Source: Bacillota bacterium (GTDB lineage: Bacteria > Bacillota > Clostridia > Oscillospirales > Ruminococcaceae). From it: a DNA stretch of 64,000 nt. This document shows, in pieces, positions 7,320 to 15,966 of the stretch; the first letter of the stretch is position 1; each line of letters opens with the position of its first letter. The position numbers were made by a program, and so were the translations under genes. The notes under the pieces are model-generated. The model saw only the letters and a program-made list of their open reading frames with translations. It ran no database searches and was not told where the DNA came from. The DNA lies in contig JAEZCT010000012.1 in the NCBI GenBank assembly GCA_023433405.1, positions 1 to 64,000 of the forward strand, given 5' to 3'.

Positions 7320-8711
7320 ATGCCAAATATGTCCCTTACAAAGAATGAAATGCCGGTGCAGGATGCGAATATCCGCAGCGCAAACTTTCTGGAGGTAGCC
7401 CTTGGCTACACGCCGGAGCAGGCTAAGGACGAGGCGGCCCGGTGCCTCTCCTGCAAGAATAAGCCCTGCATCGCCGGCTGCCCGGTACAAATTGATATCC
7501 CCGCGTTTATTACCAAGACCGCCGAGGGTGATTTTGAGGGCGCTTATGAAATCCTTACCCGCGCAAGCTCCCTGCCCGCGGTGTGCGGCCGGGTTTGCCC
7601 ACAGGAGAGCCAGTGCGAGCAGAAATGCGTGCGCGGCGTAAAGGGCGAGCCAGTGGCCATAGGGAGGCTTGAGCGTTTTGTGGCGGATTACCATAACGCC
7701 TCCGGTGCCAAGGCGCCCCAGCGCCCGGTGCCAAACGGACATAAGGTCGCGGTGGTGGGCTCCGGCCCATCAGGTCTCGCTTGCGCGGGAGATTTAGCAA
7801 AAAAAGGGTACGACGTCACCGTGTTTGAGGCGCTGCATACCGCGGGCGGCGTGCTGGTGTACGGCATTCCCGAATTCCGGCTGCCCAAGGCTATCGTGCA
7901 AAAGGAAATCGATACCCTGCGCGCGTTGGGCGTAACCGTAGAAACCAACATGGTCATCGGCAAAACGGTTTTGGTGGATGAGCTGATGAGCGAGTACGGC
8001 TTTGAGGCCGTGTTTATCGGCTCCGGCGCGGGATTGCCCCGCTTTATGGAAATCCCCGGTGAAAACCTTAAGGGGGTATACTCCGCAAATGAGTTCCTTA
8101 CCCGTGTAAACCTCATGAAATCCTATAAGCCAGATGCCAGCACCCCCATCCATTTTGGCAGCAGGGTTTCCGTCGTGGGCGGCGGCAATGTGGCTATGGA
8201 CGCTGCGCGCTGCGCGAAGCGTCTGGGCGCGGAGGTTACCATCATCTACCGCCGCACCGAAAAGGAGCTTCCCGCAAGGCTTGAAGAGATTGAGCACGCG
8301 AAGGAAGAGGGCATACGGTTTATGTTTTTGACAAACCCCGTTTCCATCGAGGGCAAGGACGATTGGGTCAAGGGAGTAAAGTGCCAGCAGATGGCGCTCA
8401 GCGAGCCGGATGAATCGGGCAGGGCAAAACCGGTAGCTGTTGAGGGCAGCGAGTTTGTTGTGGACGCGGACTGCGTCATCATGTCCATCGGTACCTCTCC
8501 AAACCCCCTGATTAAAGCCACCACGCAGGGGCTTGCCACGCAAAAATGGGGCGGCATCATAACCGAGGAAAGCACCGGCCTTACCTCTCGGGAGGGTGTA
8601 TACGCGGGCGGCGACGCCGTAACGGGCGCGGCTACCGTAATACTGGCAATGGGTGCGGGCAAAACCGCCGCCGCTGCCATGGACGAGTACATTCGGTGCA
8701 AAGCAAGGTAA
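7320..8711 (+). CDS. nfnB: NfnB-like NADPH-binding flavoprotein (GltD/GltA family)
   Basis: A 463-residue iron-sulfur flavoprotein of the glutamate-synthase small-subunit family. The N-terminus has the [4Fe-4S]-type cysteines (AARCLSCKNKPCIAGCPV and CGRVCPQESQCEQKC). Next come the FAD fold VVGSGPSGLACAGDLA, the NAD(P)H fold VVGGGNVAMDAARC, and the C-terminal GGDAVTGAATVILAMGAGK. Free-standing small subunits of this type paired with NfnA form the bifurcating transhydrogenase. No glutamate synthase large subunit is nearby, which supports NfnB over GltD. The ATG at 7320 has GGAGG upstream; a longer in-frame extension overlaps nfnA and was not used. Confidence 0.88.
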   Translation: MPNMSLTKNEMPVQDANIRSANFLEVALGYTPEQAKDEAARCLSCKNKPCIAGCPVQIDIPAFITKTAEGDFEGAYEILTRASSLPAVCGRVCPQESQCEQKCVRGVKGEPVAIGRLERFVADYHNASGAKAPQRPVPNGHKVAVVGSGPSGLACAGDLAKKGYDVTVFEALHTAGGVLVYGIPEFRLPKAIVQKEIDTLRALGVTVETNMVIGKTVLVDELMSEYGFEAVFIGSGAGLPRFMEIPGENLKGVYSANEFLTRVNLMKSYKPDASTPIHFGSRVSVVGGGNVAMDAARCAKRLGAEVTIIYRRTEKELPARLEEIEHAKEEGIRFMFLTNPVSIEGKDDWVKGVKCQQMALSEPDESGRAKPVAVEGSEFVVDADCVIMSIGTSPNPLIKATTQGLATQKWGGIITEESTGLTSREGVYAGGDAVTGAATVILAMGAGKTAAAAMDEYIRCKAR

Positions 8712-8764
8712 TGTCCCTGGTCCCCATAGTATTTTGGAAGATTACATAAATGGAGGAGACAAGC

Positions 8765-9253
8765 ATGAACCAAACGGCATTTGACATGAAGGTTGTGGAT
8801 GGAATCATTGAGCAGCTCGGCTGCCGCCAAAGCGCGATTATCGCTATCCTGCAAAGCATACAGGAGCATTATCGCTATCTCCCCAGCGAGGTATTCCCGC
8901 ATTTATCGAAGCGGTTAAACATGAGTGCCGCTAGCATTTACAGCGTTGCAACCTTTTATGAAAACTTCTCGCTGGAGCCAAAGGGCAAGTATGTTATTAA
9001 GGTGTGTGACGGCACAGCCTGCCATGTGCGACGCTCCATCCCCATCCTGGACCGACTGCGCAAGGAACTGAGCCTGCCCGACGGCACCCGCACCACGGAG
9101 GACCTGCTTTTTACGGTGGAGACGGTTTCCTGTCTTGGGGCCTGCGGGCTTGCCCCGGTTATTACCGTAAACGATGAGGTACACCCCGCCATGACGCCGG
9201 ATAAGGCTGCGGAACTTCTGAAGAAGCTGAGGGAGGAGAACGCAAATGCTTAA
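8765..9253 (+). CDS. hydC: Bifurcating hydrogenase subunit HydC (NuoE-like)
   Basis: A 162-residue thioredoxin-fold [2Fe-2S] protein of the NuoE/HoxE family. Four cluster cysteines are visible in CDGTACHVR and SCLGACGLAP. The N-terminal helical part (AIIAILQSIQEHYRYLP... IYSVATFYENF) is classical NuoE. An ATG 15 bases upstream exists, but GGAGGA lies between the two ATGs and ideally serves the one at 8765. It overlaps hydB by 8 bases. As part of HydABC it passes electrons between the NADH site and the iron-sulfur network. Confidence 0.92.
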   Translation: MNQTAFDMKVVDGIIEQLGCRQSAIIAILQSIQEHYRYLPSEVFPHLSKRLNMSAASIYSVATFYENFSLEPKGKYVIKVCDGTACHVRRSIPILDRLRKELSLPDGTRTTEDLLFTVETVSCLGACGLAPVITVNDEVHPAMTPDKAAELLKKLREENANA

Positions 9254-11120
9254 GAACAGAGAAGAGCTTGTTATACTGCGTGAAATTTACGCACGCTCTC
9301 TGAAGGCGCAGGAAAAGCGCATCCTTATCTGTGCCGGCACAGGCTGTATCTCTAGTGGAGCGCTGGAGATTTACGACCGCCTTACCGCAATTATGAAGGA
9401 GCGCGGCATTCCCTGCTCGGTGGAGCTGCAAAAGGAGCCCCACGGTGAAGAGGTGGGCATGAAAAAGAGCGGCTGCCACGGGTTTTGCGAAATGGGTCCC
9501 CTTGTTCGCTTGGAGCCATGGGGCTTTTTATACACTAAGGTTAAGCCTGAGGACTGCGAAGAGATTATTGAAAAAACAATCCAAAAAGGCGAACCCATAG
9601 ACAGGCTTGCCTACACCAAGGAGGGTGTGGTATACCGCCGTCAGGAGGATATCCCCTTTTACAAGAAGCAAACCCGTTTGGTGCTTGAGCATTGCGGTCA
9701 GATTGACGCGACCTCTATTAAGGAATACTTGGGTGTGGGCGGCTACGCGGCGTTTGAAAAGGCGCTGTTTGATATGACCGGCGACGAGATTATTAACGAG
9801 GTGACCGAATCCAGCCTTCGCGGGCGCGGGGGCGGCGGCTTTCCCACCGGACGCAAATGGTCGCAGGTAAAGCGCCAGAACACCACCGAAAAATACATCG
9901 TCTGCAACGGAGACGAGGGCGACCCCGGCGCGTTTATGGACCGCAGCATTATGGAGGGCGACCCCCACAGAATGCTGGAGGGCATGATGATTGCCGGCCT
10001 TGCCTGCGGCGCGCAGGAGGGGTATATCTATGTCCGCGCGGAATACCCCATGGCGGTAAGCCGTCTAAAGGCCGCTATCGAGCAGGCCACAGCCTTTGGC
10101 CTTTTAGGCGATAATATTCTGGGCACGGGCTTTAATTTTCACCTGCACATCAACCGGGGAGCGGGCGCGTTTGTCTGCGGCGAGGGCAGCGCGCTGACCG
10201 CCTCTATTGAGGGCAAGCGCGGTATGCCCCGCGTAAAGCCCCCTAGAACGGTGGAGCACGGCCTGTTTGATCAGCCCACGGTGCTTAACAACGTGGAGAC
10301 CTTTGCAAACGTTCCGCTTATTATTGTAAACGGTGCCGAATGGTATCGCTCCATCGGGCCGGAGAAAAGCCCCGGCACCAAGGCGTTTGCCTTGACTGGC
10401 AATATTGAGAATACTGGCCTGATTGAGGTGCCCATGGGCACCACCCTGCGGGAGATTATCTTTGACGTTGGCGGCGGTATGCGCGGCGGCGGCGATTTCA
10501 AGGCGGTGCAGATAGGCGGTCCCTCGGGCGGATGCCTGACCACCGAGCAGCTTGACCTGCCCTTGGATTTTGACTCCCTAAAAAAGGTCGGCGCGATGAT
10601 TGGCTCCGGCGGTCTTGTGGTTATGGATAGCAACACCTGCATGGTGGAGATTGCCCGTTTCTTTATGAACTTTACCCAGAACGAGTCCTGCGGCAAATGC
10701 GTACCCTGTCGCGAGGGCACCAAGCGAATGCTTGCGATTCTAGAAAACATAGTGGAAGGCCGCGGCCAGGACGGGGATATCGAGCTTCTTCTGGAGCTTG
10801 CCGACACCATATCCGCCACCGCGCTGTGCGGTCTCGGTAAATCCGCCGCATTCCCTGTCGTGAGCACCATCAAGAACTTCCGCTCCGAGTACGAGGCGCA
10901 TATCTATGATAAGCGCTGCCCCGTGGGCGAATGCCAGAAGCTTAAGGTAATTACCATAGACGCCACGCTGTGCAAGGGCTGCACCAAGTGCTCCCGCGCC
11001 TGCCCGGTTGGGGCTATCAGCGGCAAGGTCAAGGAGCCGTTTGTAATCGACCAGGATAAATGCATCAAGTGCGGCGCGTGTGTGGAGACCTGCTCGTTCC
11101 ACGCCATCAAGGAGGGTTAA
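9246..11120 (+). CDS. hydB: Bifurcating hydrogenase subunit HydB (NuoF-like, NAD- and FMN-binding)
   Basis: A 624-residue subunit with three parts: an N-terminal thioredoxin-like [2Fe-2S] domain (about 1-110, CAGTGC... SGCHGFCEMGP), the NuoF core with GRGGGGFPTGRKW and the [4Fe-4S] motif CGKCVPCREG, and a C-terminal 2[4Fe-4S] ferredoxin domain (CKGCTKCSRACP and CIKCGACVETC). This layout matches NADH-binding subunits of trimeric bifurcating [FeFe]-hydrogenases, in which NADH and ferredoxin oxidation are coupled to H2 formation. It overlaps hydC, and hydA starts 2 bases after its stop, so the three are one transcriptional unit. Confidence 0.94.
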   Translation: MLKNREELVILREIYARSLKAQEKRILICAGTGCISSGALEIYDRLTAIMKERGIPCSVELQKEPHGEEVGMKKSGCHGFCEMGPLVRLEPWGFLYTKVKPEDCEEIIEKTIQKGEPIDRLAYTKEGVVYRRQEDIPFYKKQTRLVLEHCGQIDATSIKEYLGVGGYAAFEKALFDMTGDEIINEVTESSLRGRGGGGFPTGRKWSQVKRQNTTEKYIVCNGDEGDPGAFMDRSIMEGDPHRMLEGMMIAGLACGAQEGYIYVRAEYPMAVSRLKAAIEQATAFGLLGDNILGTGFNFHLHINRGAGAFVCGEGSALTASIEGKRGMPRVKPPRTVEHGLFDQPTVLNNVETFANVPLIIVNGAEWYRSIGPEKSPGTKAFALTGNIENTGLIEVPMGTTLREIIFDVGGGMRGGGDFKAVQIGGPSGGCLTTEQLDLPLDFDSLKKVGAMIGSGGLVVMDSNTCMVEIARFFMNFTQNESCGKCVPCREGTKRMLAILENIVEGRGQDGDIELLLELADTISATALCGLGKSAAFPVVSTIKNFRSEYEAHIYDKRCPVGECQKLKVITIDATLCKGCTKCSRACPVGAISGKVKEPFVIDQDKCIKCGACVETCSFHAIKEG

Positions 11121-11122
11121 GT

Positions 11123-12823
11123 ATGAACACAGTGGAATATATGACGATAGACGGCATCCCCGTAGCGATAAACGGGGAGAAGAATCTCCTTGAGCTCATT
11201 CGCAAGGCGGGCATAAAAATGCCCACCTTCTGCTACCACTCGGAGCTTTCCATCTATGGCGCATGTCGTATGTGCATGGTGGAAAACCAGTGGGGCGGCA
11301 TAGACGCCGCGTGCTCCACACCCCCCAAGGCGGGCATGGAGATTCGCACCAACACCGAACGGCTGCGCAGGTACCGCAAAATGATTCTCGAGCTGCTGCT
11401 CGCAAACCATTGCCGGGACTGCACCACCTGCCAAAACAACGGCAAATGCAAGCTGCAGGATCTTGCCATGCGCTTTAACATTCAGGGCGTGCGCTTTCCC
11501 AATACCGCCGCCGAGCCGAAGATAGACGACTCATCCCTTTGCATAACCCGCGACCAGAACAAGTGCATCCTGTGCGGCGACTGTGTGCGCATGTGCAACG
11601 AGGTACAAAACGTGGGCGCCATCGATTTTGCGCACCGCGGCTCCAATATGACCATCAGCACAGCCTTTGACGGTCCTATAGCGGATTCTCCCTGCGTCGG
11701 CTGCGGCCAGTGCGCCGCGGTATGCCCCACGGGCGCGATTGTGGTAAAAAGCGATACCGCCGGGGTGTGGAAGGCACTGGATGAGAAGGACACGAAGGTT
11801 ACGGTGCAGATTGCCCCCGCAGTGCGCGTCGGGCTTGGTCGGGAGCTTGGCCTTGGCGAGGGTGAAAACGCGATGGGCAAGATTGTCGCCGCCCTGCGCC
11901 GCATGGGCTTTGAAGAGATTTACGATACCTCCACAGGCGCGGATTTAACGGTGCTTGAGGAATCCAATGAGTTTTTAAAACGCCTGGAGCAGGGAGAAAA
12001 CGCCCCCACGCTGTTTACCTCCTGCTGCCCGGCATGGGTAAATTATTGCGAAAAGAAGCACCCTGAGCTGCTGCCCAACGTTTCCACCTGCCGTTCCCCC
12101 ATGCAGATGCTGGGCTCGATTATTAAGGCGCAGGCGCAGTACTCCAGCCGTAAAAGCGTGCATGTGGCGGTTATGCCCTGCACCGCGAAGAAGCAGGAGG
12201 CCGCGCGCCCCGAATTCACCCAGAACGGCGCACCGGATGTGGATTTTGTCATCTCCACCCAGGAGCTCATTCAGATGATAAAGGAATCCGGCATCGTGTT
12301 TGCGGATCTTGAGCCGGAATCGGTAGATATGCCCCTTGGCGTGATGACAGGTGCCGGCGTAATATTCGGCGTATCCGGCGGCGTAACCGAGGCGGTGCTT
12401 CGCCGCCTTTCCTCCGATAAATCCTCTACTGCGCTGCTTTCCATCGCCTACCAGGGCGTGCGCGGAATGCAGGGCGTAAAGGAAACCACCGTTGAGCTTG
12501 GCGGGAGAAAGATAAGGATTGCCATCGTCAGCGGGCTTAAAAATGCCGGCGACTTAATTGATAAGATGAAAGAGGGCCTGCACTACGACTTTGTAGAGGT
12601 AATGGCCTGCCCCGGCGGCTGCGTAAGCGGCGCGGGTCAGCCCTTCGCCTCATGGGAGCAAAAGCAGAAGCGCGGCACGGGCTTATATCAGGCCGACAAG
12701 CTCTCGGGTATCAAACGCTCTGAGGAAAACCCCCTGATGCTTTCCCTGTATAACGGAATACTCAAGGGTCGCGTGCACGAGCTATTGCATGTGCATTACA
12801 AGGCCAAAGGGGAGGGACAATAA
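11123..12823 (+). CDS. hydA: [FeFe]-hydrogenase catalytic subunit HydA
   Basis: A 566-residue iron hydrogenase. In order: a plant-type [2Fe-2S] domain (CYHSELSIYGACRMCMVE), the His/Cys-ligated [4Fe-4S] segment (HCRDCTTCQNNGKC), a two-cluster ferredoxin domain (CILCGDCVRMC, CVGCGQCAAVCP), then the H-cluster domain with TSCCPAW, MPCTAKKQE and the third loop MACPGGCVSGAGQP. In the third loop, bases after the cluster cysteine give SGAGQP where GGGGQP is usual. ATG at 11123 follows AAGGAGGG; the in-frame start at 11060 overlaps hydB and lacks a binding site. With HydB and HydC it should evolve H2. Confidence 0.96.
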   Translation: MNTVEYMTIDGIPVAINGEKNLLELIRKAGIKMPTFCYHSELSIYGACRMCMVENQWGGIDAACSTPPKAGMEIRTNTERLRRYRKMILELLLANHCRDCTTCQNNGKCKLQDLAMRFNIQGVRFPNTAAEPKIDDSSLCITRDQNKCILCGDCVRMCNEVQNVGAIDFAHRGSNMTISTAFDGPIADSPCVGCGQCAAVCPTGAIVVKSDTAGVWKALDEKDTKVTVQIAPAVRVGLGRELGLGEGENAMGKIVAALRRMGFEEIYDTSTGADLTVLEESNEFLKRLEQGENAPTLFTSCCPAWVNYCEKKHPELLPNVSTCRSPMQMLGSIIKAQAQYSSRKSVHVAVMPCTAKKQEAARPEFTQNGAPDVDFVISTQELIQMIKESGIVFADLEPESVDMPLGVMTGAGVIFGVSGGVTEAVLRRLSSDKSSTALLSIAYQGVRGMQGVKETTVELGGRKIRIAIVSGLKNAGDLIDKMKEGLHYDFVEVMACPGGCVSGAGQPFASWEQKQKRGTGLYQADKLSGIKRSEENPLMLSLYNGILKGRVHELLHVHYKAKGEGQ

Positions 12824-13071
12824 TGATACATGTCAGCGTCTGCATTGGCAGCGCCTGCCACATTAGAGGCTCCTACAACGTGATTCAAATGTTTCAGCAG
12901 ATGATAGAGGAGTACAAGCTGCACGACAAGATTAATTTTGAGGCGGCCTTTTGCATGAAGAAATGCCAAACCAACGGCGTTTCTGTGTGCGTGGAGGGCA
13001 AGTACTATGATGTTCTGCCCGAAACCGCCAAGGAGTTCTTTCAAAAGGATATCCTACCCATTGTAAACTAG
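12823..13071 (+). CDS. Small thioredoxin-fold [2Fe-2S] protein (NuoE C-terminal-like)
   Basis: An 82-residue protein whose ATG overlaps the hydA stop (TAATG), so it is translationally coupled. It has the thioredoxin-like ferredoxin cysteine pattern: CIGSACH near the N-terminus and CMKKCQTNG later, as in the C-terminal half of NuoE. It lacks the helical N-terminus of full NuoE. As the last gene of the operon it is probably an electron carrier or extra subunit for the hydrogenase; the exact role is unknown. A strong bidirectional terminator follows. Confidence 0.8.
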   Translation: MIHVSVCIGSACHIRGSYNVIQMFQQMIEEYKLHDKINFEAAFCMKKCQTNGVSVCVEGKYYDVLPETAKEFFQKDILPIVN

Positions 13072-13110
13072 CTCTTTGCATAGGAATCGCGGTTAAAAGT
13101 TAGTATGAAT

Positions 13111-13161
13111 AATAGCGGCAAAGGCGGTTTTCCCTATGGGAAAACCGCCTTTGCCGCTATT
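13111..13161. terminator. Bidirectional terminator between the hydrogenase operon and spoVFB
   Basis: A perfect 24-bp inverted repeat (13111-13134 with 13138-13161) around a 3-base loop, between convergent genes. The AAT/ATT ends give short T runs on both strands. Confidence 0.85.
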
Positions 13162-13166
13162 TAGCG

Positions 13167-13766
13167 TTACCCCGCAAGCTCGGGACCGAGCAAAACCGGC
13201 TGCAGCTGGCGCCCCTCCAGCGCGGCCTCCAGCGTTTGCAGAATAAGCGGCATGTGTGAAACCATGGAGTTTGGCTTTTTCTTGTAGTTATCCTGCCCCA
13301 GAGGCACAAGGAATATGTTTTTGGAGTTGAGCAAAAGCCCGATGTTCTTAAAGTTTTGCCCCAGAGCATCGTTGGTGGCAAGGGCAAGCACCAGTGGCTT
13401 TTGCACACGAAGATGTCCCTTTGCCGCCATCAGCACAGGGGTATCGGTAATACCGTTGGCAAGCTTTGCGGCGGTATTGCCGGTACAGGGGGCGATCAGC
13501 ATAATATCCAGCGCCCCGCGGGGGCCAAGCGGCTCCGCGTCAACGATAGTCAAAATCGGCTCGTGACCGGTCAGCTCAAGCAAACGATCCTTGAGCTCGC
13601 CCGCGGTGCCAAAGCGCGTATCGGTGCTCTGGGTGTGATAGGACAAAATGGGGAGTATTTGAGCGCCCGCCGCGGTTAACGGGGCAAGCTCGCGGAGAAC
13701 ATCTGCGTGGGTGCAGAATGAACCGGTCATGCCAAGACCTATGCGAATGCCTTCCAGCTTCATCAT
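13167..13766 (-). CDS. spoVFB: Dipicolinate synthase subunit B
   Basis: A 199-residue flavoprotein-like subunit of dipicolinate synthase (DpaB), which makes the spore-core chelator dipicolinic acid in the mother cell from dihydrodipicolinate. The phosphopantothenoylcysteine decarboxylase-like fold is visible in MTGSFCTHADVL near the N-terminus, IAPCTGNTAAKLANGI, and VLALATNDALGQNFKNIG. The start at 13766 (ATG-ATG) follows AAAGGA by nine bases; a TTG further upstream overlaps that binding site and was rejected. It lies 78 bases downstream of spoVFA on the same strand. Confidence 0.93.
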   Translation of the reverse strand: MMKLEGIRIGLGMTGSFCTHADVLRELAPLTAAGAQILPILSYHTQSTDTRFGTAGELKDRLLELTGHEPILTIVDAEPLGPRGALDIMLIAPCTGNTAAKLANGITDTPVLMAAKGHLRVQKPLVLALATNDALGQNFKNIGLLLNSKNIFLVPLGQDNYKKKPNSMVSHMPLILQTLEAALEGRQLQPVLLGPELAG

Positions 13767-13844
13767 GGTATCAGTTCCTTTCAAATGCTGCGAGTATAGC
13801 CCAACGGCAATACGGAGCTATTGATATCCTCAAAGCCCCGAATT

Positions 13845-14723
13845 TTATGCTTTAACCGGTTCGGCCAGCTTTAAAACCGTATCCGCCAAAATCTCGCCGG
13901 AGGTTTTTGGGGCATAGCGTCCCGGCAGACCGGGGCACAGGGTCGCGTCCAGCCCAAGTTCCTTTGCCGCTTCAAAATCAATGCCGCCGGGCGCGGATGC
14001 GATATCCAGAATCACCCCGTCGGGCTTTGTCCGCAAAAGCTGCTCTCTACCCAATACGGGAGCGGGTATGGTGTTAAATACATAATCAAAGCGCGCAAGG
14101 TGTGACCCGATATCCTCCAGCGCAACGGCTTCAAGCCCCAAGGCCTTAGCAAGGGCAGGGGCGCGTTCCCCTCGTGCCGCGACGCAAACCCGGGCGTCCA
14201 GTCCCGCAAGCTTTTTAGCGAGCACCTGCGCACACCGCCCAAAGCCAAGAATCAGCGCGTCGCTGCAATGCAGGTTGACCGCGCTTTTCTCAATGGCAAG
14301 GGCAATGCAGCCCTCCGCCGTGGCCACGGCGTTGAGCAGGGCGACATCGTCCCGTTCCATCAGGTCGACAGAGCGTATTCCCGCGAGCGCCAGGCGGTTG
14401 GCAGCAAACGTGGGGAATGCCCCCCCAATCAGGGTATGAGGGGGATGCAGGGAGGAGAGCAGCCCTTCCAGCGTAGCGTCGTCAGGGGATGCTCCCATGG
14501 TTTGTATATCCCGCCCGTTCTTGGAAAGCGGAATAGGGCATAGTATGGTCTCGCTCCTTGCGGCAGCTTCGGCAAAGGAGGAGACAAGCCGTGCAGCCGG
14601 GCTCAGCGCGCTGTGGGTAAGCCCCGCGCACACCACGGTTTTACCCGCCTTTAGCAAGGCGTTAACCAGATATATCTGCCTCAGGTCACCGCCCGTCACT
14701 GCGTAATCAAACAGCCGGTTCAT
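13845..14723 (-). CDS. spoVFA: Dipicolinate synthase subunit A
   Basis: A 292-residue NAD(P)-binding subunit (DpaA) of dipicolinate synthase. The N-terminal segment FDYAVTGGDLRQIYLVNAL and the Rossmann motif ALILGFGRCAQVLA are characteristic, as is the late block ILDIASAPGGIDFEAAKELG. Start ATG follows AAGGAGG by seven bases. It forms an operon with spoVFB. In other sporeformers this pair is transcribed late in the mother cell; I could not identify a convincing SigK promoter in the short upstream region. Its presence indicates that the organism sporulates. Confidence 0.93.
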   Translation of the reverse strand: MNRLFDYAVTGGDLRQIYLVNALLKAGKTVVCAGLTHSALSPAARLVSSFAEAAARSETILCPIPLSKNGRDIQTMGASPDDATLEGLLSSLHPPHTLIGGAFPTFAANRLALAGIRSVDLMERDDVALLNAVATAEGCIALAIEKSAVNLHCSDALILGFGRCAQVLAKKLAGLDARVCVAARGERAPALAKALGLEAVALEDIGSHLARFDYVFNTIPAPVLGREQLLRTKPDGVILDIASAPGGIDFEAAKELGLDATLCPGLPGRYAPKTSGEILADTVLKLAEPVKA

Positions 14724-14858
14724 AAATATGCCTCCTTGTTTCCTGTACGAAATTGTACGATTAACCGGCCCGAAGTAATAAGTTAAAGAGTAAAAAGAGA
14801 ATAGAGCCCCATGAACCGCTGTCCATATGCAATGAAAGCTGTCATCCTAAATCCCGTT

Positions 14859-14970
14859 TATACTACTATCCCATTTAAAAGTGTACAATGTACAAAATCA
14901 AGTGAAAAGCCTTGGCTTTTGGGTTTTCACGCGAATTTCCAGCTGCATTTTTTGAGGCGAGTAGTTATAG
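14859..14970. repeat. MITE-like palindromic repeat, copy 1 (degenerate)
   Basis: A diverged copy of the ~105-bp family: TATACTACTATCC at the left, the AATCAAGTGAAAAGC core, and a right end TTTTTTGAGGCGAGTAGTTATA. Confidence 0.65.
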
Positions 14971-15289
14971 TGGCGCAATAGCATCACAGCAATTTTCGCG
15001 GTTCTTGGTGCAGGCGGTTTTATTACACAATATGTAGTAGCCGTATGGTTGGTGCTATAAAGTGCCAACAAAGAAGCGCAGCCAAAAAACTTTTACAATG
15101 AAGTGCGCAATGAGTTTGCCGGCTATATACGACAAGGCCCGCACGAAACCGTGCGGGCCTTGTCGTGGGGTGCCGTAAAACAATCTATGTAACGCTAAAA
15201 TGGTTGTAACGTGTAATACAGTTCATTGGTTCTTAGCAAAAAGCATCTCGCGACCGCCGCGATAGGCACGGTACAGCTGAAAAACAAGA
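14971..15289. other. Intergenic region with a perfect 15-bp hairpin
   Basis: CGACAAGGCCCGCAC (15130-15144) pairs exactly with 15151-15165 across a 6-base loop. No T run follows on either strand. A short open frame of hydrophobic codons near 14982-15059 has no start codon and may be a gene relic next to the MITE. Nothing else is seen. Confidence 0.4.
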
Positions 15290-15664
15290 TTACGGATAAT
15301 ATACGGGCGAAGCAAGGCAGTCAAGCTCCTCGAACAAAAGGGAGCGGACAAACTCATCCGCCTGCGTCTCGACGGAGTAGATGTGCTGTGCCCGGGTCAG
15401 ATACACGCCGTTTTCGGAATAGGGAGCGTTCTGCCTCAGACTTTTTACCGTTTTCTCCTTCCATTGTTCATATCTCGCGTCAAGATGCACCAAATATTCA
15501 TCAAGATTTCCATTGCTTTGCCATTCTTTAAAAAGATCAAACCTGTTTTCGAGCAGGTACCTGCGAGCGGTCAGCCCGTATTTCCCCAGCTTTCCGGAAA
15601 GCAAGGGGGTGGTATTGCTCGGATAATACAAGCTGTCGCTTCTCGCGAAAGTCAAACTGCCCAT
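15290..15664 (-). CDS. TnpV-like transposon-encoded protein
   Basis: A 124-residue protein resembling the TnpV family of small proteins found in mobile elements of gut Clostridia. The shared pattern is GKYG-x4-RRYL near residue 30, a Glu/Arg-rich helix, and a G-x-L-x-EYL-xHL block. TnpV function is not established. No transposase or recombinase lies next to it, so it is probably a remnant of a former mobile element or a stand-alone passenger. ATG at 15664 follows AAAGGAG; the upstream GTG overlaps that site. Confidence 0.65.
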   Translation of the reverse strand: MGSLTFARSDSLYYPSNTTPLLSGKLGKYGLTARRYLLENRFDLFKEWQSNGNLDEYLVHLDARYEQWKEKTVKSLRQNAPYSENGVYLTRAQHIYSVETQADEFVRSLLFEELDCLASPVYYP

Positions 15665-15966
15665 GGCATACACTCCTTTCTAAATAAAGCGCCGGGTTAC
15701 CCGGCGGTTTTGCAAAAATCAATCCCTGTCGGTATCATCCTCCGTGTTATCGGGTAGGTGGTTATTGACTTTTGCTATGGGCTTATTATACCAAAGGGGG
15801 AGGAGGATTGTTGGGCTATTTCGTGAAGGTTCTTTGGATATAATTCAAAAAAACTGTGAAGCCGTTTCATACAATATCAACAGGATGTTCATGATTGTAA
15901 CGATATTGTAATGCTACCGGCTATTGCTTATTTGGCGTACTGCGCACGGTTACTGCGCTTATAGCT
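15665..15966. other. Intergenic region between the spl-like gene and the TnpV-like gene
   Basis: No gene seen. Holds a short palindrome (CGCCGGGT-TACCCGGCG, 15688-15705) and, on the plus strand, TTGACT-N16-TATACC near 15764-15791 that resembles a promoter without a gene to serve. Confidence 0.35.

Noticed and set aside
14982..15059. Small hydrophobic peptide frame next to MITE copy 1
   Set aside because: No start codon or ribosome binding site; at most a relic.
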